A DNA stretch of 64,000 nucleotides from Claveliimonas bilis (GCF_020892095.1 NZ_AP024845.1:1860001-1924000); one strand, 5' to 3'; counted from the stretch's first letter, positions 1-8,716 are shown. Numbers and translations are program-made. The notes: generated from the sequence alone by a model not told the origin.

Positions 1-753
1 TTTCGCACCGGAATATGCCGGTATTTCCCAGCGTTCCTGATTGGTTTTGATAAAACAGCCCCGGGAACCGTTTTTAATAACAACATGTTTCACTCCGCAT
101 TGAAGAAAAGCATCCGCAATATCGTCAAGGTCCGTCTCGCCGGTAAGAAGTGCGGCTTCCTCATAGTTGGGAAAGACATAGTCAAGAAGAGAGAGGCACT
201 CCTTCATATCTGCAAGTGTCTCCTTGTTTTTACACTTGGTCATATCGGCACATAAGGTCATTTTCTGATCTTTGACTCTTCGGAACAGATCCGTGAGGGC
301 GGCGTTGTCAAAAAAAGGAGATACAAAAATACTGGCAAAACAGAAAAATTTACCTCCTTCCAAAGCACTGTCAGGAATGTCTTCCGGGTACAGATTCCGA
401 AGGGTGCCCCGGGGTGAAGTGATGAAATGACGTTCTCCCTGACCGTCCACAAGAACAATATTCACACTTGTAGGGATATCACCGGAACGGCGGATGCAGC
501 TCGTGTCAATGTGGGACATGGCGCATTCCGCCATGATCGTATCCCCGGCGGTGTCCCGGCCAAGCTTGCTGATCAGACGGACCGGATTGCCAAGAGAAGA
601 GAGTGCCTTGGCCTCATTCATGGCATCGCCTCCGGTGCGCATCGTAATCCCCTTCGCCGGTATGGAACCGGTCCGAAAGACAGAAGGATCGACCGGACGG
701 GCAAGGACATCCATGATAGCGGCTCCGACAATGATAAAGATAGGATGGTTCAT
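1..753 (-). CDS. PfkB/ribokinase-family sugar kinase (3' end cut by window)
   Basis: The reading frame is open from an ATG at 753 down to base 1, so the C-terminal part lies outside the window. The N-terminus has the ribokinase-fold opening (GAAIMDV), the first PfkB signature region (TGGDAMNEA followed by LISKLGRDTAGD) and later the LLDYVFPNYEEAALLTG segment typical of the sugar kinase core. The second PfkB signature with the catalytic Asp would lie beyond the edge. The enzyme should phosphorylate a sugar or nucleoside in the cytoplasm; the substrate cannot be read. AGGAG sits about 7 bases before the ATG. The IS element ends at 767, immediately upstream of this ribosome binding site, so the gene has lost its native upstream sequence. 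It was probably co-transcribed with the glycosidase at 2459-3766. Confidence 0.85.
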   Translation of the reverse strand, partial: MNHPIFIIVGAAIMDVLARPVDPSVFRTGSIPAKGITMRTGGDAMNEAKALSSLGNPVRLISKLGRDTAGDTIMAECAMSHIDTSCIRRSGDIPTSVNIVLVDGQGERHFITSPRGTLRNLYPEDIPDSALEGGKFFCFASIFVSPFFDNAALTDLFRRVKDQKMTLCADMTKCKNKETLADMKECLSLLDYVFPNYEEAALLTGETDLDDIADAFLQCGVKHVVIKNGSRGCFIKTNQERWEIPAYSGAK

Positions 754-766
754 ATTGGCTCCTTTC

Positions 767-2415
767 TGCAGATGGGGACGTAACAAAGCTTAAAAGCAAT
801 GTCATTAAGTTTAGAAAATGAGTCCTCAAAAGAAAGACAGTGTTGGTATCCTAATCTACGCTGTCTTTCTTTTATGCAGACCGATAAAGCAGACCGCTGT
901 CTGCTTCAAATTCCTGTTCCGTATTTTCCCCTTTTATGCTATCCTATAAGTGAAATAGATCACTGCTTTTGGGGAAGGTGTTCTGGGAAAACTTCTTTCC
1001 CTTCTTATTGGGACTTTATATTTAAGCAGTAATATTTCAACATCTGGCGGCGCTGTCCCATTTGGACAGCGCCATGATTTTAAGCAGATATCTACTGCTG
1101 TACTCAGGCTGATCTGATAATCATATTTCCAAGATGTTTTTTGGGGAAGCGAGATGTGAAACAGGATGCTTTTACAATAATTGAACATGATGACTTTTGC
1201 ATACAGTTCCTGCAGGACATACTCTATTCTTTTTGAATGAAGCGCACTGGCCCCAAGATTATATTTTAGCTGGGAAAATGCTGTCTCTATCATCCAACGC
1301 ATACGGTAGAGTTCCTGGAGCATTCCAACGGGCATTTCTTCTTTGGACAGATTCGTAAAAAGGATCTCGGAAAGATCTTCGTTTACTTTCAACTTTATCA
1401 CTCGTAGTTTCATCGGATATTCCGTTTGCTCTTCCGTAAAAAAGTCAAACTTTGCACCGGATCGGATCCGTTTGTAGAGTTCCGGCTGTTCTTTGGTGCC
1501 ACGGCAGTGTTTTTTACAGATGACGACAGGACATTCCACATCGAATTGTTCCTGATCGGGAATGGCTAAACTGGAAAGGATCCCCCTGTCTCCCTGCCGT
1601 CCCCGGATCACAAAATTCCATCCTTTTTCCAAGATATGTGCAAAGGTATTATAACTTTCATATCCCCGGTCGGCAGTAAGGATGACTTTGCTGGAAATTT
1701 CCGTTTGTGCCAGCATGGTAATAAGGGCGGAGTGTTCATCTTTTTCATGGACAGGCTGAAACAGGACCTGATCAAAAATACCGCTGTTTAGATGGTATAA
1801 AGCGTTTAGATGGATTGCGTTTTTCCCTTTTTGTGTGTTAGGGATCTTTCGATGGCAGAGAGGTTCTTTTTTATTTTCCGGGAAGGAGAGCTCTGAACCG
1901 TCAGCAGCAAGAAGATGATAGCCATGGAAGTTGGAATGTTTGGGGAGAGAGGCCGTAAAAACAGAAAAGAGGACTTTCATAGTATTGGGCTTGAGTTTGC
2001 CGCGCTGTTGCAGCATGGCGGAAGAGGTAGGAAGATCCGGGCGATAGGAGAAAAAGTCCAAAAGTTCCTTATCCAAAGACTTAGCGCCTAAAGAAAGAAG
2101 GAAACGTAAGGTATCAAAAAAGGAAATTTTTCTGGAACGGGAAAAATCTTTTCCGGGACGTTTTACATAAGAATCAGAGTTGCGGGACATTTTTTTCATC
2201 ATATGCAATAATTTGTGTTTTGTAATAAGAGAATAATCAGCCATTTGAAACCTCCAAAAAAAAGAATATATTCAAATGGCTTCGCCTCAGATTTTGTATG
2301 ATTTGTCAAGTGTTTTTTATAAAAAAGCATGGAATTTTTCGTTCCATGCTTTTTTGAATCCTAATTTCTAAACTTAATGACATTGAAGCTTAAAAGTGTT
2401 ACGTCCCCATCTGCA
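767..2415 (-). mobile_element. IS4-type insertion sequence, about 1.65 kb
   Basis: The element has imperfect terminal inverted repeats of about 50 bp. The outer bases TGCAGATGGGGACGTAAC at 767-784 match the reverse complement of the right end at 2398-2415. The arms diverge briefly, then match again over AATGTCATTAAGTTTAGAAA. One transposase gene fills the interior. Both subterminal regions hold strong hairpins: 828-840 with 861-873 (13-bp arms), and 2321-2352 around the motif GCATGGAA with a T-run. These may block readthrough into or out of the element. I could not find a convincing target-site duplication beside the ends, so the insertion may be old or the exact tips may differ by a few bases. 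Confidence 0.85.
934..2244 (-). CDS. IS4-family DDE transposase
   Basis: A protein of 436 residues, about the usual length for IS4 transposases, with no internal stop. The three catalytic acidic positions are visible: the first Asp in LLAADGSELSF, the second in ILTADRGYES, and the Glu in the signature YRMRWMIETAFSQLKY (Y-x2-R-x3-E-x6-K), which defines the IS4 group. The start at 2244 is preceded by TTGGAGGTTT at good spacing. The gene is the only one in the element and reads in the same direction as its minus-strand neighbours. It looks intact, so the element may still be mobile. Confidence 0.93.
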   Translation of the reverse strand: MADYSLITKHKLLHMMKKMSRNSDSYVKRPGKDFSRSRKISFFDTLRFLLSLGAKSLDKELLDFFSYRPDLPTSSAMLQQRGKLKPNTMKVLFSVFTASLPKHSNFHGYHLLAADGSELSFPENKKEPLCHRKIPNTQKGKNAIHLNALYHLNSGIFDQVLFQPVHEKDEHSALITMLAQTEISSKVILTADRGYESYNTFAHILEKGWNFVIRGRQGDRGILSSLAIPDQEQFDVECPVVICKKHCRGTKEQPELYKRIRSGAKFDFFTEEQTEYPMKLRVIKLKVNEDLSEILFTNLSKEEMPVGMLQELYRMRWMIETAFSQLKYNLGASALHSKRIEYVLQELYAKVIMFNYCKSILFHISLPQKTSWKYDYQISLSTAVDICLKSWRCPNGTAPPDVEILLLKYKVPIRRERSFPRTPSPKAVIYFTYRIA

Positions 2416-2419
2416 ATAT

Positions 2420-2458
2420 ACCCCGTGCAAAACTGCGAAACACCCTGTGCAAAATTGC
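2420..2458. repeat. two 17-bp imperfect direct repeats after the GH13 stop
   Basis: ACCCCGTGCAAAACTGC at 2420-2436 and ACCCTGTGCAAAATTGC at 2442-2458 differ at two positions and repeat with a 22-bp period. They fill the whole gap between the GH13 stop codon and the right end of the IS. Function is unknown; they could be remnants of the insertion target. Confidence 0.5.
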
Positions 2459-3766
2459 TTAAAACACAAGATATTGTATGCTGTAGGCCGGCATTTCCAG
2501 TTTTCCGTCAAGGCTAAAAATTTTTTCATTTATCAGTTCACGGGCATTTCCCTGGAGATCGCCGTGGTATGCGGTGTAGTCAGTGTCGGAGGCGTTGATC
2601 GCCACCAACATGCGTTCTTTTTCGGATGCGCGCTCGAAAATGAGCTGATGGTTCGTAAGTACGACATTGCGGTAAGAACCGCTGCACAGTGCATCGCTTT
2701 GCTGGCGGATTCGGATTAACTTGTGGATGAGTTCTGTAAGTTCATTGGGGCTGGGTTGTTCGAAGCAGGGGCGAAGTGCATAATCGTTGTCGGGCGCTTT
2801 TTCACCTAATGTTCCCCATTCGCTTCCATAGTAAATGCAGGGAATGCCCGGCATTCCAAGAAGAATCCCGTAAGTCAGGGGAAGGTGGTTTTTGTTTGTG
2901 AGAATGCTTGCGATCCTGGTGACATCGTGATTATCTACGAAGGTCATCAGATGTTTTCCGCGGTACAGGCACCATTGTTCCGGGCCGTACTGACGCTGAA
3001 GTGAATGGGCAATCTCAAACATATTCATGGAATTAAAACTGGAATAAATTCCTTTATAACATTCGTAATTTGTACAGCTGTGGAGCATTTCATCGTTGAC
3101 AATACGATTGTAGTCTCCGAAAAGAACTTCCCCGATCAGGACAAAGTCTTCTTTCAGTTCCTGGGTATAGGAACGCAGACGGCGCATAAAATCAGGATCC
3201 AGGCAGTAGGCCACATCCAGGCGCAGGCCGTCGATATCAAAAGTATCCACCCAGAATTTGACACATTCCAGAAGATAATCCGTCACAGCGGGATTTTGCA
3301 GGTTCAGCTTTACCAGTTCAAAATGGCCTTCCCATCCTTCATACCAGAAGCCGTCATTGTAGCAGCTGTTGCCGTCAAAATTGATGTGGAACCAGTCCTT
3401 GTATGGAGAATCCCATTTCTTCTCACAGACATCTTTAAAAGCCCAGAATCCTCTGCCGACATGGTTAAATACGCCATCCAACACAATTTTTACATTGTGA
3501 TTGTGAAGATCCTGGCAGACGTCGGCAAAGTCTTCGTTTGTCCCCAGACGGCAGTCGATGGTTTTGAAATCGCGGGTATCATAACCATGATTGTCGGATT
3601 CAAAAATCGGGTTCAGTAAAATAGAATCTACACCGAGTTTTTCCAGATATTCACTCCACTCCATAATTTTACGTATACGCGGTACACATTCCCCGTCATT
3701 ATGAACCGGAGCCCCGCAAAAGCCGATAGGATATATTTGATAAAAAATGCTATTGTAAGCCCACAT
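2459..3766 (-). CDS. GH13 alpha-amylase family glycosidase
   Basis: A cytoplasmic glycosidase of 435 residues with no signal peptide. The (beta/alpha)8 barrel motifs of family GH13 are present in order: DGVFNHVG (region I), GLRLDVAY with the nucleophile Asp (region II), LIGEVLFGD with the acid/base Glu (region III) and FVDNHDVTR with the transition-state Asp (region IV). It is short and lacks the extra N-terminal domain of typical neopullulanases and cyclomaltodextrinases. It probably cleaves imported malto-oligosaccharides. AGAGAGG precedes the ATG. Only 43 bp separate its stop from the IS; before that insertion the PfkB kinase would have followed directly, suggesting a sugar-use operon. Confidence 0.92.
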   Translation of the reverse strand: MWAYNSIFYQIYPIGFCGAPVHNDGECVPRIRKIMEWSEYLEKLGVDSILLNPIFESDNHGYDTRDFKTIDCRLGTNEDFADVCQDLHNHNVKIVLDGVFNHVGRGFWAFKDVCEKKWDSPYKDWFHINFDGNSCYNDGFWYEGWEGHFELVKLNLQNPAVTDYLLECVKFWVDTFDIDGLRLDVAYCLDPDFMRRLRSYTQELKEDFVLIGEVLFGDYNRIVNDEMLHSCTNYECYKGIYSSFNSMNMFEIAHSLQRQYGPEQWCLYRGKHLMTFVDNHDVTRIASILTNKNHLPLTYGILLGMPGIPCIYYGSEWGTLGEKAPDNDYALRPCFEQPSPNELTELIHKLIRIRQQSDALCSGSYRNVVLTNHQLIFERASEKERMLVAINASDTDYTAYHGDLQGNARELINEKIFSLDGKLEMPAYSIQYLVF

Positions 3767-3868
3767 AGTTTTAACCTCTCTTTGTCATTATTATTGATTA
3801 TTATATTAGACTGGATCATTTACAGTCCTGACAGGAGCTGCTCCTGATCAGTACGTACGAAATTGTGT

Positions 3869-5272
3869 TTATATTTTACTACATTTAGAAGATTCTGTAT
3901 ACATTTTCCCACTGTCTGATATATCAACATAGTTTTTCCTGTGAGCGAGCAGATGACGGAACCATATAAATAAGATAATTCCTTTGAAAATACTGGAAAT
4001 AGTAATACTCCACCAGATTCCATTCAGTCCAAGTGGCGTATGGATCAGGAGCATAGCAAACGGGATGCGCATACCTGTCAAAACGATGCTGGTTACAGAA
4101 GGGGGCAAAGTTCTGCCAAGCCCTGCAAATGCACCGGCGGTGGTGATCTCAACACTCATGAAGAGCTGGGACACGCCAAGTATCATGAGATAATCTACTC
4201 CCATGGGGAGAATGTCTGCTTCTGTAATAAAAAGGCGGAATACAGGGGCAGGGAGGAAAATTAGCAGTAGTGTACAGAAAAGTCCCCATACAAGAACAAC
4301 TTTCATTGCGCTGTAATATCCTTTTGGGATCCGGCTGTATTTTCCGGCACCATGATTTTGAGCAAGAAAAGAGTTTACAGCAGCGGCAAATCCATCTGCA
4401 GTCATCCAGGAGATGGATTCAATCTGTGAACCAACTTTTTGCACTGCAACAGCGGCATCTCCATATCCTGCAACGAGCCGGGCAATGATCATGGAAATAC
4501 CTGTAAAAATCATATTTTGTATGCAAGTTGGGAATCCGATTCTGACAATAGAAGAAAAATGACTTCTGTCCGGGATTCGAAATAGTTTTATATGGCAAAA
4601 AATAATGTTGTCTTTTTTGGCAAAGACAAAGAAGATAAGGGTTACTGTCGCCTGTGCCAGTACAGTTGCGATAGCCGCTCCGGCCACACCCATGACAGGA
4701 AATGGTCCAAGTCCGAAGATAAGTACCGGATCCAATATCATATTGATAAGAAGGCCGGTTAAAGTTGCCATAAAAGAGGAGCGGCTATTGCCGGCTGCAG
4801 TAAATATTCCGGTAAGTGTCTGGTTTAAAAAAGAAAAAATGACACATCCGCAGGTGATTTTCAGGTAAATGCGAGCGTCGGCGATGACCTGATGTCCGGT
4901 CAGGTTAAAAAATCCGATCAGCGGATTGGAAAACAAGATACAGACCAGTCCGAAAACGAGGCCGAAAATTATAGAAATATGAAGTGCGGCTGTTGCGTAG
5001 TTGGCTGCATCCTTGGGACGGCCAGCTCCCAGCACATGCCCCACATTTACCTGACCGCCCATTTTTGGCAGAGCAGCAAGACCATTGGAGAGCCACATGT
5101 ACATTCCGGCAGCCCCCACTGACGCGACAGCATTGCTGCCGACTCTTCCAATCCAGAGCATATCCGTAAGGTTGTAGGCGGTTTGTATCAAAGAGGTGGC
5201 CATAATGGGAACGGCGAGCTGTGTCAGAGATTTCAGCACAGGGCCGTTTACGAGGTCAATATTTTTTCTCAT
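3869..5272 (-). CDS. MATE family efflux transporter
   Basis: An inner-membrane exporter of 467 residues with about 12 hydrophobic helices in two homologous halves. The N-terminal half shows the MATE pattern PIMATSLIQTAYNLTDMLWIGRVGSNAVASVG, given here only as a landmark near residues 17-47, and the second half repeats the arrangement (GFPTCIQNMIFTGISMI). Such proteins use a Na+ or H+ gradient to expel cationic drugs or metabolites; the substrate cannot be predicted. The start at 5272 has GGAGG at good spacing. The gene ends 100 bp before the GH13 gene. A long palindrome lies just upstream. It is one of three unrelated MATE genes in the window. Confidence 0.9.
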   Translation of the reverse strand: MRKNIDLVNGPVLKSLTQLAVPIMATSLIQTAYNLTDMLWIGRVGSNAVASVGAAGMYMWLSNGLAALPKMGGQVNVGHVLGAGRPKDAANYATAALHISIIFGLVFGLVCILFSNPLIGFFNLTGHQVIADARIYLKITCGCVIFSFLNQTLTGIFTAAGNSRSSFMATLTGLLINMILDPVLIFGLGPFPVMGVAGAAIATVLAQATVTLIFFVFAKKDNIIFCHIKLFRIPDRSHFSSIVRIGFPTCIQNMIFTGISMIIARLVAGYGDAAVAVQKVGSQIESISWMTADGFAAAVNSFLAQNHGAGKYSRIPKGYYSAMKVVLVWGLFCTLLLIFLPAPVFRLFITEADILPMGVDYLMILGVSQLFMSVEITTAGAFAGLGRTLPPSVTSIVLTGMRIPFAMLLIHTPLGLNGIWWSITISSIFKGIILFIWFRHLLAHRKNYVDISDSGKMYTESSKCSKI

Positions 5273-5310
5273 AGATGATTCCTCCAGAGTGTTCTTTCAT
5301 TAAAGGATGA

Positions 5311-5379
5311 TAGCGTCGGTGTACAAGGGGCAACACGGTTGGTGAAGGGTAGATTTTGTCCCCTTGTACACCGACGCTA
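5311..5379. repeat. perfect 20-bp inverted repeat with 29-bp spacer (MITE-like)
   Basis: TAGCGTCGGTGTACAAGGGG at 5311-5330 is exactly complementary to CCCCTTGTACACCGACGCTA at 5360-5379. No T-run follows on either strand, so it is not a standard terminator. It lies between the divergent MATE gene and the GNAT gene whose 5' end is damaged. It has the form of a small non-coding transposable element or of a large operator or cruciform. Confidence 0.7.
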
Positions 5380-5441
5380 AAGTAAAAAAATCTAATGCCA
5401 ACATATTATACTCTTTGCACAGGAGGGAAGGCAAGAATCAA

Positions 5442-5863
5442 ATGAGCGAATTGAGGTTAAAGGAACATCCGCTGCACTGAAAGCAGAATATAAAGTAAAC
5501 GATACAGAGCTCGCGGCTTCGGTTTTCCTGCCCTTTGTCAATCAAATATGGCAAGGCGATTATGATATAGAGCGGACTCAAATTGCATTATCTAAGACAC
5601 TGAATATTACGGCGTATGATAATGAAATGCCTGTAGGGTGTCTGCGCATTCTTACAGACGGATATTTTTTTGGAACGATTACAGAATTACTTGTTCTTCC
5701 GGAATATCAAAGGCAAGGGGTAGGCAGTAAGCTTCTTGAACTTGCAAAGGAGAACACTCCTACTATGTTATATTTTGGCGCGCAGCCGGGAGTGGAAGGA
5801 TTTTATGAAAAGAACGGATGTCAAAAAAGTCTGCAATCTTACACGATAGATAAAGCGAAATAA
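5442..5863 (+). pseudogene. GNAT family N-acetyltransferase, frameshifted near its start
   Basis: The acetyl-CoA binding core is clear: ELLVLPEYQRQGVGSKLLE contains the R/Q-x-x-G-x-G/A loop, followed by GFYEKNGC. The coding frame stays open upstream to about 5396 but holds no ATG, GTG or TTG before the internal Met at 5627, too far into the fold to be the true start. An ATG at 5442 with AGGAGG about 14 bases before it lies in another frame and stops after 12 codons. Adding one base at about 5450 joins that ATG to the core and gives MSEIEVKGTSAALK, a natural N-terminus. I read this as a one-base deletion, either real or a sequence error. If real, the gene is dead or weakly expressed. Confidence 0.7.
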
Positions 5864-5895
5864 CCGCGGTCAGTATAGCTGCATGAAAAAATAGG

Positions 5896-5946
5896 AAAGA
5901 CCTTCTATCCCTTCCTATAAGGAAATGGAAGGGATAGAGGGCCTTT
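5896..5946. terminator. bidirectional terminator between GNAT gene and nox
   Basis: A stem of about 19 bp (5896-5914 with 5927-5946, containing CTATCCCTTCC and GGAAGGGATAG) has A-rich and T-rich flanks on both sides. It serves two convergent genes. Confidence 0.8.
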
Positions 5947-5978
5947 CTTATTTTTGTCTGCCTCTTGCAGGCGGATTT

Positions 5979-7307
5979 TTATTTTGCGCTAAGTGCAGCC
6001 ATAGTAATGTAGTTATACGGCTGATTGAAATGAGGAAGGAAGAAAATGTCCAAAAGTTTCAGTTTATCAATAGTTACGCCCTCTTCGATTGCAAGGGAGA
6101 ACATATGGATTCCCATGGAAATATCTTCTGTTGAAGCCATTTGTGCACCTACAATGCGGCGGGAATCTGATTCGTATACGATACGGATTTTAACTTTTGC
6201 GTTTTCCTTCATAAATCCCGGTCTTTGCAGGTCTTCATAGTCAGTATATTCCACACTCATATTGTTTTTCTGTGCAGCGGCAACGGACAATCCGGTGGAA
6301 ACCATATTGTAGCCAAAGATGGAAATGCCGTTGGAACCCTGTACTCCAATAGCGTCAAGGGTGGTTCCGCCAATGTTGTGAGCGGCAATAATTCCTGTGC
6401 GGACTGCATTGGTGGCAAGTGCGATATAAGTCTCAGCCCGAAGCGCGTTGGAGTAGATTGTGGCGCAGTCGCCTACGGCGTATACATCCGGATCGCTTGT
6501 CTTTTGATGTTTATCTACTTTATATGCTCCGTTCCGGAAACACTCCAGATGATCTTTTCCAAGAGCGTTGTTTGGAAGAAAGCCAATTGCGTTGATGACA
6601 AGATCTGTCTTATATTCTCCTTTATCTGTCACAACTGCTTCTACATGTTCTGTGCCTTTGTAGGCAGTAGCGCGCTCGCCATAATGAAGCTCGATTCCAT
6701 GTGCAGCGAGATTTTTGTCCATATCTTCTGCAAACCACGGATCATAATAGCTGGCAAGGGAAGTGGGAGCTACATCGAAAAGGCGGACATTTTTGCCCCG
6801 GCGTTTCGCTGCTTCAGCAATTTCCACACCGATGTATCCGGCTCCGATGACAGCCACATCTTTGACGTCTGGATCGCTGATCTGGCGGTCTACATTCTGG
6901 CCGTCCTGGAAAAGTTTCAGGAAACTGATCCCTTTTAAATCACTGCCGGGAAGTGTCGGCGCAATTGGAAGAGAACCTGTAGCAAGGATCAGCTTGTCAT
7001 AATTCTCTTCAAAAGAAGAGCCATCTTTTGTTCTGCAGAAAACAATCTTCTTTTCAAAATCTACCTTTTCTACCGTTGTTTCCATGCGGATAACAGCGCC
7101 CTTTGCTTCGAAAGCACTTTTATCGGTATAGAAAAGATTTTCATAAGAATCAATCTGGCGTCCGACCCACAGTGCAGTTCCGCATCCAAGATAGCTTAAG
7201 TTAGTGTTCTGGTCAAGCATAACGACCTTCTGATCAGGATAGTTGTCCAAGAGAGTGTTGGCTGCAGCAATTCCAGCATGATTTGCTCCAATAATTACAG
7301 TTTTCAT
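5979..7307 (-). CDS. nox: Water-forming NADH oxidase / CoA-disulfide reductase family
   Basis: A flavoprotein of 442 residues that oxidises NADH with O2, probably to water, protecting an anaerobe from oxygen and regenerating NAD+. The N-terminal FAD site reads VIIGANHAG with the conserved His10. Cys42 in SYLGCGTALWVG is the redox-active cysteine of the NoxE/CoADR group. A second nucleotide-binding loop is VAVIGAGYIGVEIAEAA, and YAVGDCA closes the FAD site. GGAGG precedes the ATG. A near-ideal minus-strand promoter lies about 160 bp upstream with a dyad just downstream of it. CoA-disulfide reductases share the fold, so the exact reaction is inferred. Confidence 0.9.
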   Translation of the reverse strand: MKTVIIGANHAGIAAANTLLDNYPDQKVVMLDQNTNLSYLGCGTALWVGRQIDSYENLFYTDKSAFEAKGAVIRMETTVEKVDFEKKIVFCRTKDGSSFEENYDKLILATGSLPIAPTLPGSDLKGISFLKLFQDGQNVDRQISDPDVKDVAVIGAGYIGVEIAEAAKRRGKNVRLFDVAPTSLASYYDPWFAEDMDKNLAAHGIELHYGERATAYKGTEHVEAVVTDKGEYKTDLVINAIGFLPNNALGKDHLECFRNGAYKVDKHQKTSDPDVYAVGDCATIYSNALRAETYIALATNAVRTGIIAAHNIGGTTLDAIGVQGSNGISIFGYNMVSTGLSVAAAQKNNMSVEYTDYEDLQRPGFMKENAKVKIRIVYESDSRRIVGAQMASTEDISMGIHMFSLAIEEGVTIDKLKLLDIFFLPHFNQPYNYITMAALSAK

Positions 7308-7440
7308 AGTTGTTCCTCCTTTGATAAATAGTTTTTGATAGGATTTTACTTTTTATAAATAAAACAGCCGTATATCCGTACTGTTTGTTTTTTGGATGAT
7401 AAATCTTTCTGATGTCCGGAACACATACCTAAAAGGTAAT

Positions 7441-7459
7441 AATAACTATTACTGTTATT
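7441..7459 (-). promoter_or_regulatory. Dyad operator in the nox leader
   Basis: AATAAC-N7-GTTATT is a perfect 6-bp inverted repeat placed where transcription starts (roughly +3 to +21), a typical repressor position. It does not match the Rex or PerR consensus exactly, so the regulator is unknown. Confidence 0.5.
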
Positions 7460-7468
7460 TTTAAGACG

Positions 7469-7497
7469 ATTATAGGCTAAAAGAAGAAAATTGTCAA
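7469..7497 (-). promoter_or_regulatory. Promoter of nox
   Basis: Read on the minus strand, TTGACA (7492-7497) and TATAAT (7469-7474) are both perfect sigma-A hexamers with a 17-bp spacer. Transcription would run toward nox, with a leader of about 155 nt. Confidence 0.85.
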
Positions 7498-7599
7498 TCT
7501 ATAAACAAAGATTAGTCCGGAAATATTTATTCCAGATTTTTGCCAAATAAAATAAGGTAAAAATACTGAAGAAATACCGCAAAAAATCCATAAAAACAG

Positions 7600-7628
7600 T
7601 TGACACGCGTGGAAGCGTATAATATAAT
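7600..7628 (+). promoter_or_regulatory. Promoter of rplM-rpsI
   Basis: TTGACA (7600-7605) and TATAAT (7623-7628) with a 17-bp spacer match sigma-A consensus in both hexamers. It is the only clear promoter before rplM and implies a leader RNA of about 110 nt. Confidence 0.9.
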
Positions 7629-7744
7629 AATGCAGTATGACAAAAGGAGAAACAGCAGGCACCAAAGCCCCGGAACCTGGCTGATTTCGATATAATATCT
7701 ATAAGTAAACGCATAGAATGCAACGATTCATAGGAGGTAAACCA
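7629..7744 (+). other. Leader of the rplM-rpsI transcript
   Basis: About 110 untranslated bases lie between the promoter and the rplM start. L13 leaders with autoregulatory structure are known in Bacillota. A short stem-forming segment (GGCACC...GGAACCTGGCTG) is visible, but I cannot fold it reliably. Apart from the nox and rplM control elements, nothing else is seen in 7308-7744. Confidence 0.35.
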
Positions 7745-8173
7745 ATGAAAACTTATATGGCTAGTCCAGACAAGATTGAAAGAAAATGGTATGTAGTTGA
7801 CGCTGCAGGATATACATTAGGACGTTTAGCATCAGAAGTGGCTAAGGTTTTGAGAGGAAAGAACAAACCGGAATTTACACCGCATATTGACACAGGTGAT
7901 TACGTGATCGTGATCAATGCAAAAGACGTAAAAGTAACCGGAAAGAAAATGCTTCAGAAAATTTACTACAATCACTCTGATTATGTAGGCGGAATGAAAG
8001 AAACTACACTGGCAGAGATGATGGATAAGAAACCGGAAAAAGTAATTGAGCTGGCTGTAAAAGGAATGCTTCCGAAGGGACCTTTAGGAAGAAGCATGAT
8101 TAAGAAACTTCATGTATACGCTGGACCAGAGCATGCACATCAGGCTCAGAAACCAGAAGAACTGAAATTTTAA
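7745..8173 (+). CDS. rplM: 50S ribosomal protein L13
   Basis: A 142-residue early-assembly protein of the large ribosomal subunit. The signature region [20 protein letters not shown] near the N-terminus and the C-terminal [16 protein letters not shown] segment are diagnostic. An ATG nine codons upstream at 7718 is in frame, but AGGAGGT at 7733-7739 sits 5 bases before the ATG at 7745, and the family begins at MKTYMA, so 7745 is the start. It is followed after 28 bp by rpsI in the usual L13-S9 operon. Confidence 0.98.
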   Translation: MKTYMASPDKIERKWYVVDAAGYTLGRLASEVAKVLRGKNKPEFTPHIDTGDYVIVINAKDVKVTGKKMLQKIYYNHSDYVGGMKETTLAEMMDKKPEKVIELAVKGMLPKGPLGRSMIKKLHVYAGPEHAHQAQKPEELKF

Positions 8174-8201
8174 TCAGAGGTCGAAAGGAGGATATTAAGA
8201 A

Positions 8202-8594
8202 ATGGCTAACGGAAAATTCTACGGAACAGGAAGAAGAAAAAAATCAATCGCAAGAGTATATTTAGTACCTGGAACAGGAAAAATTACAATAAATAAAAGA
8301 GATATCGATGAGTATCTTGGACTGGAAACACTGAAAGTTATCGTTCGTCAGCCGCTTGTTGCGACAGAGACAGAAGGAAAATTTGATGTGATCGTTAACG
8401 TAAAAGGCGGCGGTTACACAGGACAGGCAGGAGCAATCCGCCACGGAATTTCCAGAGCTCTTCTTGAGGCAGATGCTGATTACAGACCGATCCTTAAGAA
8501 AGCAGGATACCTGACACGTGACCCACGTATGAAAGAGCGTAAGAAATACGGACTCAAAGCAGCTCGTAGAGCTCCGCAGTTCTCCAAACGTTAA
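8202..8594 (+). CDS. rpsI: 30S ribosomal protein S9
   Basis: A 130-residue small-subunit protein whose basic C-terminal tail (ending QFSKR) reaches the P-site tRNA. The motifs [14 protein letters not shown] near the start and [19 protein letters not shown] in the middle are typical. The GAAAGGAGG ribosome binding site is strong. Second gene of the rplM-rpsI operon, ended by a terminator at 8641. Confidence 0.98.
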   Translation: MANGKFYGTGRRKKSIARVYLVPGTGKITINKRDIDEYLGLETLKVIVRQPLVATETEGKFDVIVNVKGGGYTGQAGAIRHGISRALLEADADYRPILKKAGYLTRDPRMKERKKYGLKAARRAPQFSKR

Positions 8595-8640
8595 TTCCGA
8601 CTGGAGAAACGGTCATCTAAAGAGAATATTGCAAAGCAAA

Positions 8641-8679
8641 CAACCCTCGGAAACTATATGCTTCCGGGGGTTGCTTTTT
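8641..8679 (+). terminator. Terminator of rplM-rpsI
   Basis: Stem CAACCCTCGGAA / TTCCGGGGGTTG (one G-T pair) is followed by CTTTTT. Confidence 0.88.
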
Positions 8680-8716
8680 GCCTGGAGCTGTCTGATAAAA
8701 GATCGGATCCTGTAAA

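Noticed and set aside
767-2415. Target-site duplication of the IS4 element
   Set aside because: Sequences beside the two ends (ending CTCCTTTC and starting ATATACCC) do not match, and shifting the ends by a few bases does not help.
3005-3619. A 204-codon open frame antisense to the GH13 gene
   Set aside because: Shadow of a gene with all catalytic motifs; no start signals or recognisable domain.
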